This document shows, piece by piece, positions 9,107 through 18,926 of a stretch of 64,000 bases of DNA (its first letter is position 1; each line of letters begins with the position of its first letter). The translations under genes were made by a program, and so were the position numbers. The notes under the pieces were generated by a model. That model was given only the letters and a program-made list of their open reading frames with translations. It did no database searches and was not told the origin of the DNA. Origin of the DNA: Rhodococcus oxybenzonivorans (lineage in GTDB: Bacteria > Actinomycetota > Actinomycetes > Mycobacteriales > Mycobacteriaceae). The DNA lies in the NCBI RefSeq assembly GCF_003130705.1, contig NZ_CP021354.1, positions 2,976,001 through 3,040,000 on the forward strand, read 5' to 3'.

Positions 9107-9952
9107 TCACTGTTCATCGAGGAACTGCGTGGCGTGCTTGACGAACCGCTCGGGGTACTGAAAGTGGGCGCCGTGACCGGCGTCGGGGTAGAGGATCAAC
9201 TGAGAGTCCGGGATGTGCTTGGCCATGTCGAGCGAGCTGGCAGTATCGATCATGATGTCGTCGATGCCGTTGACGATGAGAGTGGACTGCTTGATCGCTC
9301 CGAGGTAGTCGAAAGGCTTGTCCTTGTCGGCGCTGTCCCGGTAGGCGATCACCGCGGGCCACTGCTTCTGCGCGACCTCCATAGAGCTTGGCGGATCGAC
9401 GTCGACGGTGCGCTGGTGGCGCCGCTCCCAGAAGTCGAGTCCGGCCTTCTTGGCTTCCTCGGAGCGGCCGAAGAAGAGGTAGAGGAAGTCCGCCGCCTCC
9501 GGCACCGGATTCGCCGCCACCTTGGGCACCTTCGGGTCGCTTCCAAGGATCAGGCCTCGGGGCCCCGTTCCCAGAAGCAGAAGCTTCCGCACCAGCTCGG
9601 AGTGCCGGAGGGCGAGCTCCTGCACCTGCATCCCGCCGATCGAGAATCCGAGCGCGTCGACCTTGTCGACGCCGATCGTTCGGATGAATGCGGCGATGTC
9701 GTCGGCCATTTCCTCGATCGTTTCGCGGGGCTCACCTTCGGATCCCGCGATGCCCCGGCCGTCGAACAAGATCACCTCGCGATCCCGAGCAAAGCTATCG
9801 GTGATGATCGGGTCCCAGTGGTCCATGCCGGCACGGTAGTGCGGGATGAACAATACGGGGGTAGTTCCCTCCTTGCCCCAGCGGCGATAGGCGTACTTCA
9901 GGCCGTCGATCTCGACGAAGCGTGTGGGGGCGGTGGTATGGGTGTCAGACAC
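9107..9952 (-). CDS. alpha/beta hydrolase
   Basis: 281-residue alpha/beta hydrolase fold protein without signal peptide. The strand LFIPHYRAGMDHW replaces the usual HG(G) oxyanion motif. The nucleophile elbow is GFSIGGM (Ser near 101-103), the acid is probably the Asp in NGIDDIM, and the base His is in DAGHGAHFQYP. It resembles the haloperoxidase/esterase-like family whose members act on small esters or lactones. The start is GTG 9952, four bases after AGGAGGA, a strong ribosome site. A TetR gene follows on the same strand, and a strong terminator-like hairpin lies between them, so the two are probably separate transcripts. Substrate unknown. Confidence 0.85.
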   Translation of the reverse strand: MSDTHTTAPTRFVEIDGLKYAYRRWGKEGTTPVLFIPHYRAGMDHWDPIITDSFARDREVILFDGRGIAGSEGEPRETIEEMADDIAAFIRTIGVDKVDALGFSIGGMQVQELALRHSELVRKLLLLGTGPRGLILGSDPKVPKVAANPVPEAADFLYLFFGRSEEAKKAGLDFWERRHQRTVDVDPPSSMEVAQKQWPAVIAYRDSADKDKPFDYLGAIKQSTLIVNGIDDIMIDTASSLDMAKHIPDSQLILYPDAGHGAHFQYPERFVKHATQFLDEQ

Positions 9953-10004
9953 GTGTTCCTCCTGCGGTGTTGGTGTGCCGGAGACTTAATAATGATGGGC
10001 AACA

Positions 10005-10505
10005 TTAAAAATAGCAAGTGCGCCATTCGTGCGCCGTGTCGTGGAGAACGGCGACCGCGGCGGACGCCCGTGGCATTCGAGTCCCGCTGGGTGAGGGCCG
10101 TTCCCGGGCCGAAGGCCTCGAAGGTCTGGGATAGTCGACCAACACCGCCATCTCGTAACCGACTTGGCGGATGTCGCAGTCCGCCGAGGCCAGCACAGCC
10201 AGCTGCGATCCGTCACCGACGCTCGGCAACAGTAGGTATCCGCTGTGCATTTCGACGACCAACTGCAGCACCCCACCCGGTTCGAACAACTCGGACACGG
10301 CAGCCGACAGACTGGCCAGACCCGAACTGACTGCCGCCAGTTGAGTCGCCCGATCCTCGGTCAGATGTTCGCTGGCTGCCATGAGCAGCCCGTCTGCCGA
10401 GACGAGGACTGCATGGGACACGCGGGGCAGGTCGCGGGCCAAGTTCGATACCAGCCAGTCCAGCGGGGGTGTTTCATGGAACTCGTTAGTGGTGCTGCCT
10501 TTCAT
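10005..10505 (-). CDS. Roadblock/LC7-domain protein with altered C terminus
   Basis: Residues 14-125 match the Roadblock/LC7 fold of small actinobacterial regulators ([31 protein letters not shown], later GGYLL-type strand and [15 protein letters not shown]). Such proteins are usually encoded in four-gene conservons: membrane kinase, Roadblock, DUF742, Ras-like GTPase. Here the partners are absent. After residue 125 the sequence turns into a Pro/Arg/Ser-rich tail unlike the family, suggesting loss of the original C terminus by rearrangement or frameshift. No clear ribosome site is seen, so function is doubtful. Confidence 0.6.
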   Translation of the reverse strand: MKGSTTNEFHETPPLDWLVSNLARDLPRVSHAVLVSADGLLMAASEHLTEDRATQLAAVSSGLASLSAAVSELFEPGGVLQLVVEMHSGYLLLPSVGDGSQLAVLASADCDIRQVGYEMAVLVDYPRPSRPSARERPSPSGTRMPRASAAVAVLHDTAHEWRTCYF

Positions 10506-11182
10506 CGATAGGTGTCGCTGTCGATCCGGTCATCGTCACAAGGATCGACCCGATGCCTACCCGTCCCGCACGCCGCTTAGATGGGCCGTGAGATTGTCGC
10601 GGATCGATTCCAGATCACGCCGCGCAGTACTGGCGCCGGCCACGCCACCGGGGACCATTCGTTCTCCTGGAACACGTTGCGGCAGGGGTGATCCGGAAAC
10701 ATATCGACTTGCGCCTCGGCGGCATGGCGAGCGGCCGACCACCCGGGTCGGCGGGCGAGACCCACTTCTGGCGGGGGTGTGAACTGATTGTTGCCGGGTC
10801 GGTCAGCCAATCCGAGACCATGCTCGAATAGATGGGGGTGGTGATCGTGGTCTCGTTCTCCTGCTCTCCAGGTGCAGTGCTGGGCGCTGGTGAGGTGGAG
10901 CGAGCAAATCCTGTGGACCAAGTCTCGACGGGGTACTCCCGGTGCCGTTGTTGGACGGCGAGTTCTCTGCATGGGCGCCCAGATTCGTCTCTGAGGCTTT
11001 CCGCCCCTCCGGTGCGAAGCCCGGAGACAGGTACTTGTCAGAGGAGACGGCTGCGGCCGGTTCAGTGGCTGGATCTCCCCGCAGCGTCAGTGGCAGTGGT
11101 AGTGACGGGACTTCTGTGGGTTCGCGGCGGGTAATGGCGGCGGCCGGGCGAGGGTATTCGCGGCGGTCGCTGCAGGCCGTGA
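10506..11182. other. intergenic, nothing recognised
   Basis: Short overlapping frames on both strands and no motif that I recognise. Probably decayed sequence between fragments. Confidence 0.35.
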
Positions 11183-11467
11183 GGGGAGGTCGGTGTCGAC
11201 TCGGGACACGAGAAGCCGCGCCGGGATACCGATGGTAGCGGTGACTCCGAACTCGACGACATCGAGGCCGCAACCGTGCTGGCCGCCCTGGTGGAAACCA
11301 CCGGCGGGCGCTGGCCCACCCGCCCGTCACGCACCACCCGGCTCCTGGTCCGCCTGGACATCGCCGGCCACCATCCCCACATGGCCGAGGTCATCCACAC
11401 ACTGGCCACTGACCCGTGCTGGCCGCCACACGCCCGCGAGATCGCGGCGACCTCGGCCGACTGGTAG
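11183..11467 (+). pseudogene. C-terminal gene fragment, unknown family
   Basis: An open frame with natural amino-acid texture (IEAATVLAALVETTGGRWP, then TRLLVRLDIAGHHPHMAEV, ending in AREIAATSADW). It has no start codon with a ribosome site; an in-frame stop sits just before. It looks like the tail of a gene whose front is lost. I do not recognise it. Confidence 0.4.
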
Positions 11468-11520
11468 CGCCGAGGAGCTGTTGGTTCCTGCGAGCGGGTC
11501 GGGCTCGGTACGGTGCTGGG

Positions 11521-11884
11521 ATGTCGCAGAACGGTGCTGATCCGAAGGACGATCCCGACTATCTGACATTGCCGGAAGCGGGGAAGGAGTGTGGCGTCGG
11601 GGTTTCGGTGTTGCAAGAGCTCATCCGGGCACGCACGCTCGTCGACGGGGTTGTTCGCACGAAGCTTGGCCACGCGTACCTGCATCGTGATCACGTGCCG
11701 AGTTGGTCCGAGGTGGAGTCCACCCTCGCCCCAGGTGTATCAGCAGCAGCTCGGCCGCGTCGAGAAAGCGATGGGAGCTTTCGAGGCGGAGGTGGAGGCG
11801 GTGCGCTTCGACCTCAACGAAGCGCAAGCCGATCCGAATGCGGCGCTCGGAGAAGATCTGCGCTCGGTGGGCGTCCATGCATAG
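11521..11884 (+). pseudogene. small HTH/excisionase-like protein, single-base frameshift
   Basis: ATG 11521 opens MSQNGADPKDDPDYLTLPEA, followed by a helix-turn-helix-like segment (GVSVLQELIRARTLVDGVV, HRDHVPSW) typical of small actinobacterial DNA-binding proteins. The frame breaks at CCCC 11729-11732. Removing one C joins it to a second half (VYQQQLGRVEKAMGAFEAEV, EDLRSVGVHA) that ends at 11884, giving about 120 residues with a C-terminal coiled coil. The break is the same kind as in the aldolase gene. Confidence 0.55.
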
Positions 11885-12194
11885 AGCTCCAGCGGGAAGA
11901 CGTTGTGCGGGGCATTGAGCAAATTGATCTGGAAGTGTTGGCGCTTTCCGCTGTAAGGGGCCACCTCGACGACGTCCGTCGCCCGAAATGACCGCAGGAC
12001 TTGACCGAAGATGCGGATGATGTGCGTGTGTCAGGTCTCCGAGGGCGGTCAGGGTCGTGGGAGGCGCTCGGCGCATCCACACCGTGACTGACCTCTCGCG
12101 GAGCTGCGGTGGCAGTGACCGGCGACGAGAGCAACGCGATGACACAGGCACTACCCGCGCCGGCGCAGGCCAGCGAGCGCGTGAATATCGTCAT
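11885..12194 (-). pseudogene. small secreted protein, decayed
   Basis: Starting from ATG 12194 there is a clear signal peptide (FTRSLACAGAG, hydrophobic core, TATAAP). The mature part is spread over three frames: a TLTALGDLTHAH-like piece, then FRATDVVEVAPYSGKRQHF and INLLNAPHNVFPLEL. Two indels are needed to rejoin them. The product was probably a secreted protein of about 100 residues of unknown role. Confidence 0.45.
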
Positions 12195-12227
12195 GGTGAG
12201 ACGATCCTTTCCGTTCGGGTGTCTACA

Positions 12228-12521
12228 TCATGCGCGGCGACGTCCCTGGTTGTGCGCAGCCGGTCGTTGACCGAGGAATCGGTTGGCAGTGACCAAAGAG
12301 TTCACCGATACACAATTGTCGAGTGCTGCCTGGTCGGGGACTCGGGCGTCGTCGGCGATATCGAGCATGACCATGACCCCGGCCGGCCCGATGCCGGATC
12401 CGCGCATGTACGTGGTGAGGACGTCGGACACGAGACGGTCGGGCACGATCCGGCCGCTCGCGTTCAACAGCGGGATGGATCCAGACAGCAGGTCGTCGGC
12501 TTTCCTTCTGGTGATTCTCAT
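12228..12521 (-). CDS. hypothetical protein
   Basis: A 97-residue frame with codon use like its neighbours (GC-rich third positions). The sequence SGSIPLLNASGRIVPDRLV and GSGIGPAGVMVMLDIADDA reads like a soluble alpha/beta segment. There is no strong ribosome site before ATG 12521 and I recognise no domain, so it may be a fragment. Confidence 0.4.
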   Translation of the reverse strand: MRITRRKADDLLSGSIPLLNASGRIVPDRLVSDVLTTYMRGSGIGPAGVMVMLDIADDARVPDQAALDNCVSVNSLVTANRFLGQRPAAHNQGRRRA

Positions 12522-12652
12522 CCGAAATATGCTGCCGAATAGTGTTATTCATTCCTAGGCGAGCTGTGCAGAACAGGGGTCGCCGGATGTGTGGCGGTGG
12601 AAGATGTCACAACCCACTGCAAGGCTCAGGTCAAGGCGTCCGACTCGCCTTG

Positions 12653-12671
12653 GCGGAGGCGGGGCCTCCGC
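12653..12671. terminator. hairpin with following T-rich stretch
   Basis: Eight-base perfect GC stem around a three-base loop, followed after about ten bases by a T-rich stretch (TTCCTTTTCTTT). It may insulate the next gene. Confidence 0.4.
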
Positions 12672-12763
12672 GTCGGTGGGGGTTCCTTTTCTTTGCGCGA
12701 ACAGGGCCTGCTGCTCCCGCTAGTCGGTAAACATTTCGGACACGCTCCGGCGCAAATTACAAG

Positions 12764-13060
12764 ATGGAACTAGCGGTAATCGGCCGCGAAGACCTCACGG
12801 TGCACATCGAATGGAACCAGGGCGAGATCATCTCCTGGACCCCGGGCAAGTTCGACGAGGACGATCGGTGGATCGTCCTCAACAGTGAACTCGCTGCGTG
12901 GCAGCGGGCCGCCGACGGTGTCGAGGAAGGTGGAAAACGCGTGATGGCAGGCGAACTCACGTTCGTCAAGGGCCCGATGACCGCGGCAATCGAAAACGCC
13001 GGAGCCCTCAACAACTTCCTGCGGTCCGGGGGTCGTGTACCGACCGAATGGGCAGTCTGA
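12764..13060 (+). CDS. N-terminally truncated SCP2-like protein
   Basis: The 98-residue product is a paralogue of the SCP2-like protein encoded at 23165-23572. Shared landmarks in order are REDL, VEW/IEW, G-I-SWTP, W, ADGV-EG, MAG-L--VKGP, NA-ALN-FLRS. It lacks the first 35 or so residues of that protein, and no ribosome site precedes ATG 12764. The upstream in-frame codons still resemble the family until a stop near 12728, so the front was lost by mutation. The family (sterol-carrier-protein-2 fold) binds lipids or acyl-CoAs. It is probably not functional. Confidence 0.6.
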   Translation: MELAVIGREDLTVHIEWNQGEIISWTPGKFDEDDRWIVLNSELAAWQRAADGVEEGGKRVMAGELTFVKGPMTAAIENAGALNNFLRSGGRVPTEWAV

Positions 13061-13383
13061 CACTCGCAAATTCAACCGACCGGACGCGGTGTTCAGCACG
13101 GACACCAACGCCGCCGCGACCATTGTCTTTCGCCGCGATCACGCCACCGTCTGCAACGACATCGTGAACGACCCGCCGTCGTCGTGTGGGCGACCGTTGG
13201 ACAGATTCTCGACGTCTCCCAACTGGAAATGAAGGCAGGCGGGCTACTGCCTGTCGGCTTCTTCACCCGGCGTGGAGTAGGGGTAGTACGCGACATCGTG
13301 ACCACAAGCTGATCGTCAAGGGCCTGCTGACCCGTCCGATGACCGCACTGCGGATGATCGCCATGCTGTCCGTGGCGAGCTGA
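13047..13383 (+). pseudogene. decayed paralogue of the 150-residue protein at 22613-23065
   Basis: Three frames together reproduce the second half of the neighbour of the intact SCP2-like gene: STDTNAAATIVF, then ILDVSQLEMKAGGLLPVGFFT, then [18 protein letters not shown]. The intact copy has STDTEEACTIVL, LLEVSQLPMKAGGLIPVGFFT and LVIKGLLTHTVTALRTIA in the same order. At least two indels and a stop separate the pieces. Together with the previous entry this is a broken duplicate of the two-gene module. Confidence 0.7.
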
Positions 13384-13484
13384 TCGATCTCCCCTTCACC
13401 CGGAGGAACGATGCCCGTATCCGCCTTCGTGTACCGCTGGATCGCGATCGACCGCGGCGGTGCCCGTCCCCAGTCCGGAGTTCC

Positions 13485-14189
13485 ATGAGCCTCCTGTCGC
13501 GTCCGGACTTTGACGCGCTCAACTCTCAAATCCGCTACCTCATGTTCTCGGTGTTCCAGGTGGAACCCGGTGTCCTCGGAGACGACCGAGAAGCGGTGAT
13601 CAAAACAGGCACTGCTCTTCGTCGAAGGTCAGGCCGACAAGGGCGTCATGGTCCGCGGCCTGCACGACGTCGCCGGACTGCGCGCCGACGCCGACTTCAT
13701 GATCTGGACGCACTCGGCGAGCATCGAAGCCCTCCAGGCCATCTACGCCGACTTCCGCCGCATCACCGCCCTGGGCCGCGCAAGCAAGCCCGTGTGGAGC
13801 AACGTCGCGTGCCACCGGCCCGCCGAATTCAACTAGAGCCACATCCCGGCGTTCCTGGCCGGCGAGGACCCGGGCAACTACATCTGCGTCTACCTGTTCA
13901 TCCGCTCCTACGAGTGGTACCTGCTGCCCGTCGACGAGCGGCGCAAGATGCTCGCCGACCACGGATGGCGGCCCGCACCTACAAGGACGTCCGCGCCAAC
14001 ACCGTGCCCGCGTTCGCGCTCGGCGACTACGAGTGGATCCTGGTGTTCGAAGCGCCGGAGCTGTACCGCATCGTCGACCTCATACGTGATCTGCGCGCCA
14101 CCGAGGCACGCCTGCACGTCCGCGAAGAGGTGCCGTTCTTCACCGGCCCGCGGGTGGACGTGGAGACCTTGATCGCTTCGCTCCCGTGA
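13485..14189 (+). pseudogene. hemQ: coproheme decarboxylase (chlorite-dismutase fold), broken
   Basis: Actinobacterial HemQ makes heme b from coproheme. The reading frame is recognisable throughout: [103 protein letters not shown]. It is broken three ways: a one-base insertion near 13605, an in-frame TAG at 13834-13836, and loss of one G at about 13963. With three lesions it is a genuine pseudogene. An intact hemQ should exist elsewhere, because the enzyme is normally needed for heme. Confidence 0.85.
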
Positions 14190-14398
14190 CGACACCGCGG
14201 CACCGCGTTCACGCGGTTCGAACTTCGGTCCACCTGGTGTTCCCGGCGAGTAGGCTCATCGGCAAGGGAGTCGAGACACGACCGGCTCGGAGTCCGTCGC
14301 CGCACGGCGGCGCGTGACGAGCGGGCTGTGCACGGATCGTGGCGGCGCAGTATGGACCAGATACACGAAAAACCTCGCCCACCGAGGGCGTGCTACCC

Positions 14399-17300
14399 AT
14401 GACGGACAACGACGGTCCCGGGCCTGGCCACGGACTGATCCCCGCCCTGATCGCGGAACTCGAAGCTGACGGTTTCGAGGAGATCAGCGAGATCGGGCAC
14501 GGCGGATTCGGTATGGTCTTCCGGTGCCGAGAACCGTCCTTGGACCGAACAGTGGCAGTGAAGGTGCTGAACTCCACCTTCGACGAGGACGGTTACGCCC
14601 GGTTTCTGCGCGAGCAGCGTGCGATGGGGCAGCTCTCGGGTCATCCGAACATTGTCAACGTGCTCCGGATCGGGGCTACCGCCAGCGGCAGGCAATTCCT
14701 CGTCATGCAGTACCACGCGCGCGGATCCCTGGACGCGGTGCTGCGTCGCAGTGGCCAGCTCGAGTGGAGTGCCGCTGTCCGAATCGGGGTGAAGCTCGCC
14801 GGAGCCCTCGAAACCGCACATCGTGCGGGAATCCTTCACCGTGATATCAAACCCGGCAACGTACTGCTGACCAGCTATGGCGAGCCGCAGCTGTCGGATT
14901 TCGGGATCGCACGGATCGCAGGCGGATTCGAGACCGACACCGGCACCATCACCGGGTCGCCGGCCTTCACGGCACCGGAGGTCCTTGCCGGTGATCCCCC
15001 AACCATTGCCTCCGACGTCTACGGGCTCGGAGCTACGTTGTTCTGTCTGCTCACCGGGCACGCTGCGTTCGAACGCCGCTCCGGTGAGCAAATCGTCGCC
15101 CAATTCTTGCGGATCGCGGCAGAGGCGGTTCCGCGTTTGCCGTCAGACGGCATCCCCGCTGATGTCCGCGCCGCAGTCGAAGCCGCGATGGCACGCGATC
15201 CCGGCCGGCGCCCGGCAACGGCAGCCGAGTTCGGGCATCAGCTACGGGCGGTCGAACGCAGCCACGGCCTGCCCGCGGACGAGATGGCGTTACCGCAGGG
15301 TTTGCACTCGGACGCGCCGGATCCCCCTCGGCCGAGCGATACCGGAACGGTCACTTACGCCCTGACCGAACACGGTCAGCCCGCTGATGGGGGCGAACCA
15401 CCGCCGCAGCCTCCCAGTGCCTCCACCAAGTATCGGCCACCCACGCCGTCCCGCGCCCTCGTGGTGCGCGGCCGGCTCGCCGAGCGCTTACACGATGCCG
15501 GCCGCCGCCGGCTGATCTTGATTCACGCCCCAGCGGGTTTCGGCAAGAGCACCCTGGCAGCGCAGTGGCGCAGCATCCTCGCCGACGACGGTGTCGCGGT
15601 GGCCTGGCTGAGTATCGACGCCGACGACAACAACGTCGTGTGGTTCCTGTCCCACCTCATCGAGGCGATTCGTGTCGTCCGACCCGACCTGGCGGCCGAA
15701 CTCGGGCAGATCCTCGAAGACCACGGCGACGAGGCCGACCGGTTCGTCCTGACGGCGCTGATCAACGAGATCCACACCAGCCGCGATCCGCTGACCGTCG
15801 TCGTCGACGACTGGCACCTGGTCAAGGATTCCGCCACCATCGCCGCGATGAGCTTTCTCCTCGACCACGGTTGCCATCACCTCCAAGTGGTGGTCACCAC
15901 CCGCAGCCAGTCCGGCCTCCCGCTCGGCCGGCTGCGGGTCCGGGACGAACTGGTCGAGATCGACTCCACAGCCCTGCGGTTCGACGAGGAGGAATCGCGG
16001 CAGTTCCTGGTCGACGTCGGCGGACTGGCCCTCGATCGGCCAGCAATTGCTGCCCTGCGGGACTCCACCGAGGGCTGGGTCGCCGCCCTGCAACTGGCCA
16101 CCCTGTCCTTGCGCGGACGCGACGATCCGGCGGAGTTCATCGCGAACCTGTCCGGACGTCACCGAGGGATCGCGGGCTATCTCGCCGAGAACGTCCTGAG
16201 CGCGCTCGAGCCGGAGATCCTCGACTTCATGCTGGCCACGTCGGTTACCGAACGCCTGTGTGCCGACCTCGCCGAAACCCTGGCCGGCGTTGCCGACGGC
16301 CAGGGTCTGCTCGAGCAGATCGAGGAACGCGATTTGTTCCTGCGCGCCCTCGACGAGGACCGCGAGTGGTTCCGGTACCACCACCTCTTCGCGGACTTCC
16401 TCCGTCGCCGACTGCAACGCGATCAGCCGGCGAGAACCGCTGAACTGCATCGCATCGCGTCACGCTGGTTCGTAACGCACGAGTTCCTCAGCGAGGCCGT
16501 CGACCAGTCGCTCGCTGCGGGAGACCCGGACCAGGCGGCCGAACTCGTCGATTCTCGCGGATTCGCCTTGATTGAACGATCCCAGATGGCGACGGTTCTC
16601 GGGTTGATCGGCAAACTGCCCCCTGATCAGATCGAGCGCCGTCCGCATCTGCAGATCGCCGCGGCGTGGGCGCACATCCTGCTCCACCATCGTCCGACCA
16701 TCGTCGACAGCGCCCTCGACTCCGTTCGGATCGGGCTGGCTGCTCTGCCCGAGTCGGGCAATGCCACCGCGGCCCTGCGTGCCGAAGCATCGCTCGTCCA
16801 GGCCGCGGCGGACCTGTTCCGGGACCGCATTGATGATCTCACCGAGTTGATCTCGGACTGCCTGGCACGAGAGAAGACTATGCGGCCTTTCGCGTTGGCG
16901 GGCTCGGCGAACGTCGCCTCCTACGAGGCCATTTATCGCTTCGACTTCGAGGCCGCCAAGCGCTGGCAGGAGTGGGCCGCCCCCTTCCACGCGCGCACGT
17001 TGGGCCCCTTCAGTGCGATCTACGGATACTGCTTGTCCGGGCTGGCCGAGAGCGAACTGCTGAACGTCCAGGAGGCCGAAAGCTATTACCGCAAAGCCTA
17101 TGATCTCGCCAGGCGGTCGGGAGGACACCGTTCCTACACCACCCGGCTCGCCGGGACGATGCTCGGCGAATCGCTCTACGAGCAAGGTCACCTCGACGAC
17201 GCCGAACGTCTTCTCGACGAATGCTCCGAACTCGGATCCGAGGGCGGCGTCATCGATTTCATGCTTGCCACATACGGCACCGGCTCCCGGATCAAGGCCC

Positions 17301-17929
17301 TTCGCGGCGATATCGTCGCGGCCGCACGTCGCCTGGACGAGGGGACCCAGATCGCCACCGCGCTGTCACTGCCGCGTCTGGCCGCCCGGATCGAGAACGA
17401 ACGCACGCGATGGCAGATCGCCCCGGGACAGTATCCGCCGGCGATGACGGCGGTCCGTGACCGGTCCGACGCCACGACGCCAACCTCTCACCCCATCAAC
17501 GGTGTCACCGAGGTGACCGCGGAACTCAATGAAGACTCCGCCATTCGCCGGCTCCTGACAAGCGGAGATCCCGGCGACGCCGCGCTCGCGCACAGGCGGG
17601 CCGAGAAGCTGCTGGCCAGGGCCACCTCGTTGCACCGCCCACGGGCCACACTCCGCGCGAGCCTGCTGCACGTCGTCACCACCCGTCGAGTGCAGGGAGA
17701 ACACGCCGCGCTGGACGCCCTGGTCCCCCTCGTCACGCAGTGCTCCCACCTCGGGCTGCTCCGGCCGCTATGCGATGAGGGACCGACACTGACCCAGCTC
17801 GTAGCCACCCTGGCCGAACTACGAGAGGCCCGGCAATGGGAACCCGGATGGCCTGCAGTTCCGACAACATTCCTTCGTGCGGTGCTGGCCTCCAACGCCG
17901 AGACCTCCCCGCCGCCGACACCCGCTTGA
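14399..17929 (+). CDS. pknK: PknK-type Ser/Thr protein kinase with STAND ATPase module
   Basis: Large cytoplasmic regulator (1176 residues) with the same layout as mycobacterial PknK. An N-terminal kinase domain (about 25-285) has the glycine loop GHGGFGMV, catalytic HRDIKPGN and SDFGIARI. A Pro-rich linker follows, then a MalT-like P-loop ATPase (APAGFGKSTLAAQW at about 390; VVVDDWH Walker B) and TPR-like helices to the end. No transmembrane segment is present. The start is ATG 14399 (MTDNDGPGPG), which matches where PknK proteins begin; GAGGG lies eight bases upstream. In mycobacteria PknK controls transcription in response to stress. The neighbours here are broken genes, so its target is unknown. 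Confidence 0.92.
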   Translation: MTDNDGPGPGHGLIPALIAELEADGFEEISEIGHGGFGMVFRCREPSLDRTVAVKVLNSTFDEDGYARFLREQRAMGQLSGHPNIVNVLRIGATASGRQFLVMQYHARGSLDAVLRRSGQLEWSAAVRIGVKLAGALETAHRAGILHRDIKPGNVLLTSYGEPQLSDFGIARIAGGFETDTGTITGSPAFTAPEVLAGDPPTIASDVYGLGATLFCLLTGHAAFERRSGEQIVAQFLRIAAEAVPRLPSDGIPADVRAAVEAAMARDPGRRPATAAEFGHQLRAVERSHGLPADEMALPQGLHSDAPDPPRPSDTGTVTYALTEHGQPADGGEPPPQPPSASTKYRPPTPSRALVVRGRLAERLHDAGRRRLILIHAPAGFGKSTLAAQWRSILADDGVAVAWLSIDADDNNVVWFLSHLIEAIRVVRPDLAAELGQILEDHGDEADRFVLTALINEIHTSRDPLTVVVDDWHLVKDSATIAAMSFLLDHGCHHLQVVVTTRSQSGLPLGRLRVRDELVEIDSTALRFDEEESRQFLVDVGGLALDRPAIAALRDSTEGWVAALQLATLSLRGRDDPAEFIANLSGRHRGIAGYLAENVLSALEPEILDFMLATSVTERLCADLAETLAGVADGQGLLEQIEERDLFLRALDEDREWFRYHHLFADFLRRRLQRDQPARTAELHRIASRWFVTHEFLSEAVDQSLAAGDPDQAAELVDSRGFALIERSQMATVLGLIGKLPPDQIERRPHLQIAAAWAHILLHHRPTIVDSALDSVRIGLAALPESGNATAALRAEASLVQAAADLFRDRIDDLTELISDCLAREKTMRPFALAGSANVASYEAIYRFDFEAAKRWQEWAAPFHARTLGPFSAIYGYCLSGLAESELLNVQEAESYYRKAYDLARRSGGHRSYTTRLAGTMLGESLYEQGHLDDAERLLDECSELGSEGGVIDFMLATYGTGSRIKALRGDIVAAARRLDEGTQIATALSLPRLAARIENERTRWQIAPGQYPPAMTAVRDRSDATTPTSHPINGVTEVTAELNEDSAIRRLLTSGDPGDAALAHRRAEKLLARATSLHRPRATLRASLLHVVTTRRVQGEHAALDALVPLVTQCSHLGLLRPLCDEGPTLTQLVATLAELREARQWEPGWPAVPTTFLRAVLASNAETSPPPTPA

Positions 17930-18165
17930 CCACCGACCGCTCGGCCGGGCGTCCATCGGGCGCCGCGTGACGGCAGCCGGATCATCCGTCGGCGCATCAC
18001 CGGGCACTGAGTGATCTCACCGTATCGGACAGTCCAAACCCCCAGCGCTGACGCGACATACACCGCGGTCAAGTCGCCGCCGATGTTCGTTGCGCCGAGG
18101 GGATCACTCCTTGGGACTGCCCCCACCCTGGTTGACACACGGGGTGTGCAGTTTCAGGCCGCCGT
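17930..18165. other. intergenic before an IS21 remnant
   Basis: No gene is visible. It contains the join between the pknK region and the truncated IS21 element. Confidence 0.4.
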
Positions 18166-18612
18166 GTGCGGGGTGACCTCGCCGCCCGCTGTCATCGGGT
18201 CGCGATCGAGGGCCGGTGGGCGACGACGATGCGGTTCTTCGCCGGCCCCACCCTGCTGGTCGTCGATGAACTGGGCTATCTCCCGTTGCCGGGCGAGGCG
18301 GCGTCGGCGCTGTTTCAGGTTGTCATGCAACGGTATTTGAAGTCCTCGATCATCATGACGACAAACCGCAGTGTCGGTGAGCGGGGTCAGGTCCTCGGTG
18401 ACACCACCGTCGCCGCGGCCATGCTCGACCGGCTACTGCACCGGTCCGTGGTGCTCAATCTGGACGGGGACTCCTACCGCCTTCGTGATCATCACGCCCG
18501 CTCCGAAAACCTTCACAAAGCCACCACCACACCCCGCCAACCGCTACAGTCATCACCGCTCACAGGCGGGCACTTTCACCAAGCATGTCTGAGCACTTTC
18601 GCCGAGCGTCAT
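18166..18612 (+). mobile_element. IS21-family remnant: 3' half of istB plus right end
   Basis: The frame from 18166 reads the second half of an IstB ATPase helper (EGRWATTMRFFAGPTLLVVDE, GYLPLPGEAASALFQVV, IIMTTNRSVGERGQVLGD, LLHRSVVLNLDGDSYRLRDHH). The Walker A half and istA are missing. Beyond it lie two copies of a 13-bp motif (gggcactttcacc at 18568 and gagcactttcgcc at 18591), the repeated terminal motif expected at an IS21 end. The element end, near 18612, cuts into a sensor-kinase gene on the other strand. The element is immobile by itself. Confidence 0.8.
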
Positions 18613-18827
18613 CAGTCCAGGCTGACAAGGTGGGGGAGCAGCTGTACGCAGCCAGCCATCGCGGAGAATCCAGTCGCATCGCGCAGCGCCGAGTGCACTC
18701 GCAGCCCGCCCAACGTGACCGCGACGGCGAGCGCAACTGCCAGCACCACCGTGATCTTCCACAGCAAAGGCCAACCCGGGATCCGCGACCAGCTCCGCCT
18801 CTGCTGGGACGTGTGTTCACCGTGCAT
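18612..18827 (-). pseudogene. N-terminal fragment of a membrane sensor kinase
   Basis: A start with AAGGAG about 12 bases upstream opens a peptide with a basic stretch, then one transmembrane helix (WKITVVLAVALAVAVTLGGLRV) and the start of an extracytoplasmic domain (ALRDATGFSAM). This is the usual beginning of conservon-type nitrate-sensor-like histidine kinases. It stops exactly where the IS21 end begins, so insertion truncated the gene. The isolated Roadblock gene at 10 kb may derive from the same kind of locus, but that link is speculative. Confidence 0.55.
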
Positions 18828-18926
18828 CGCGAACGCGGACTCCTTGAGTACGGGGGGTGCCTGCGAATGTCGAACCCGATGATCGACCCTTTTGGTTTAC
18901 TGAGCGACCGTGACCCGGGTGCGCCC

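Noticed and set aside
9134..10330. 398-codon plus-strand frame
   Set aside because: Antisense to the alpha/beta hydrolase and crosses the intergenic region without any recognisable domain.
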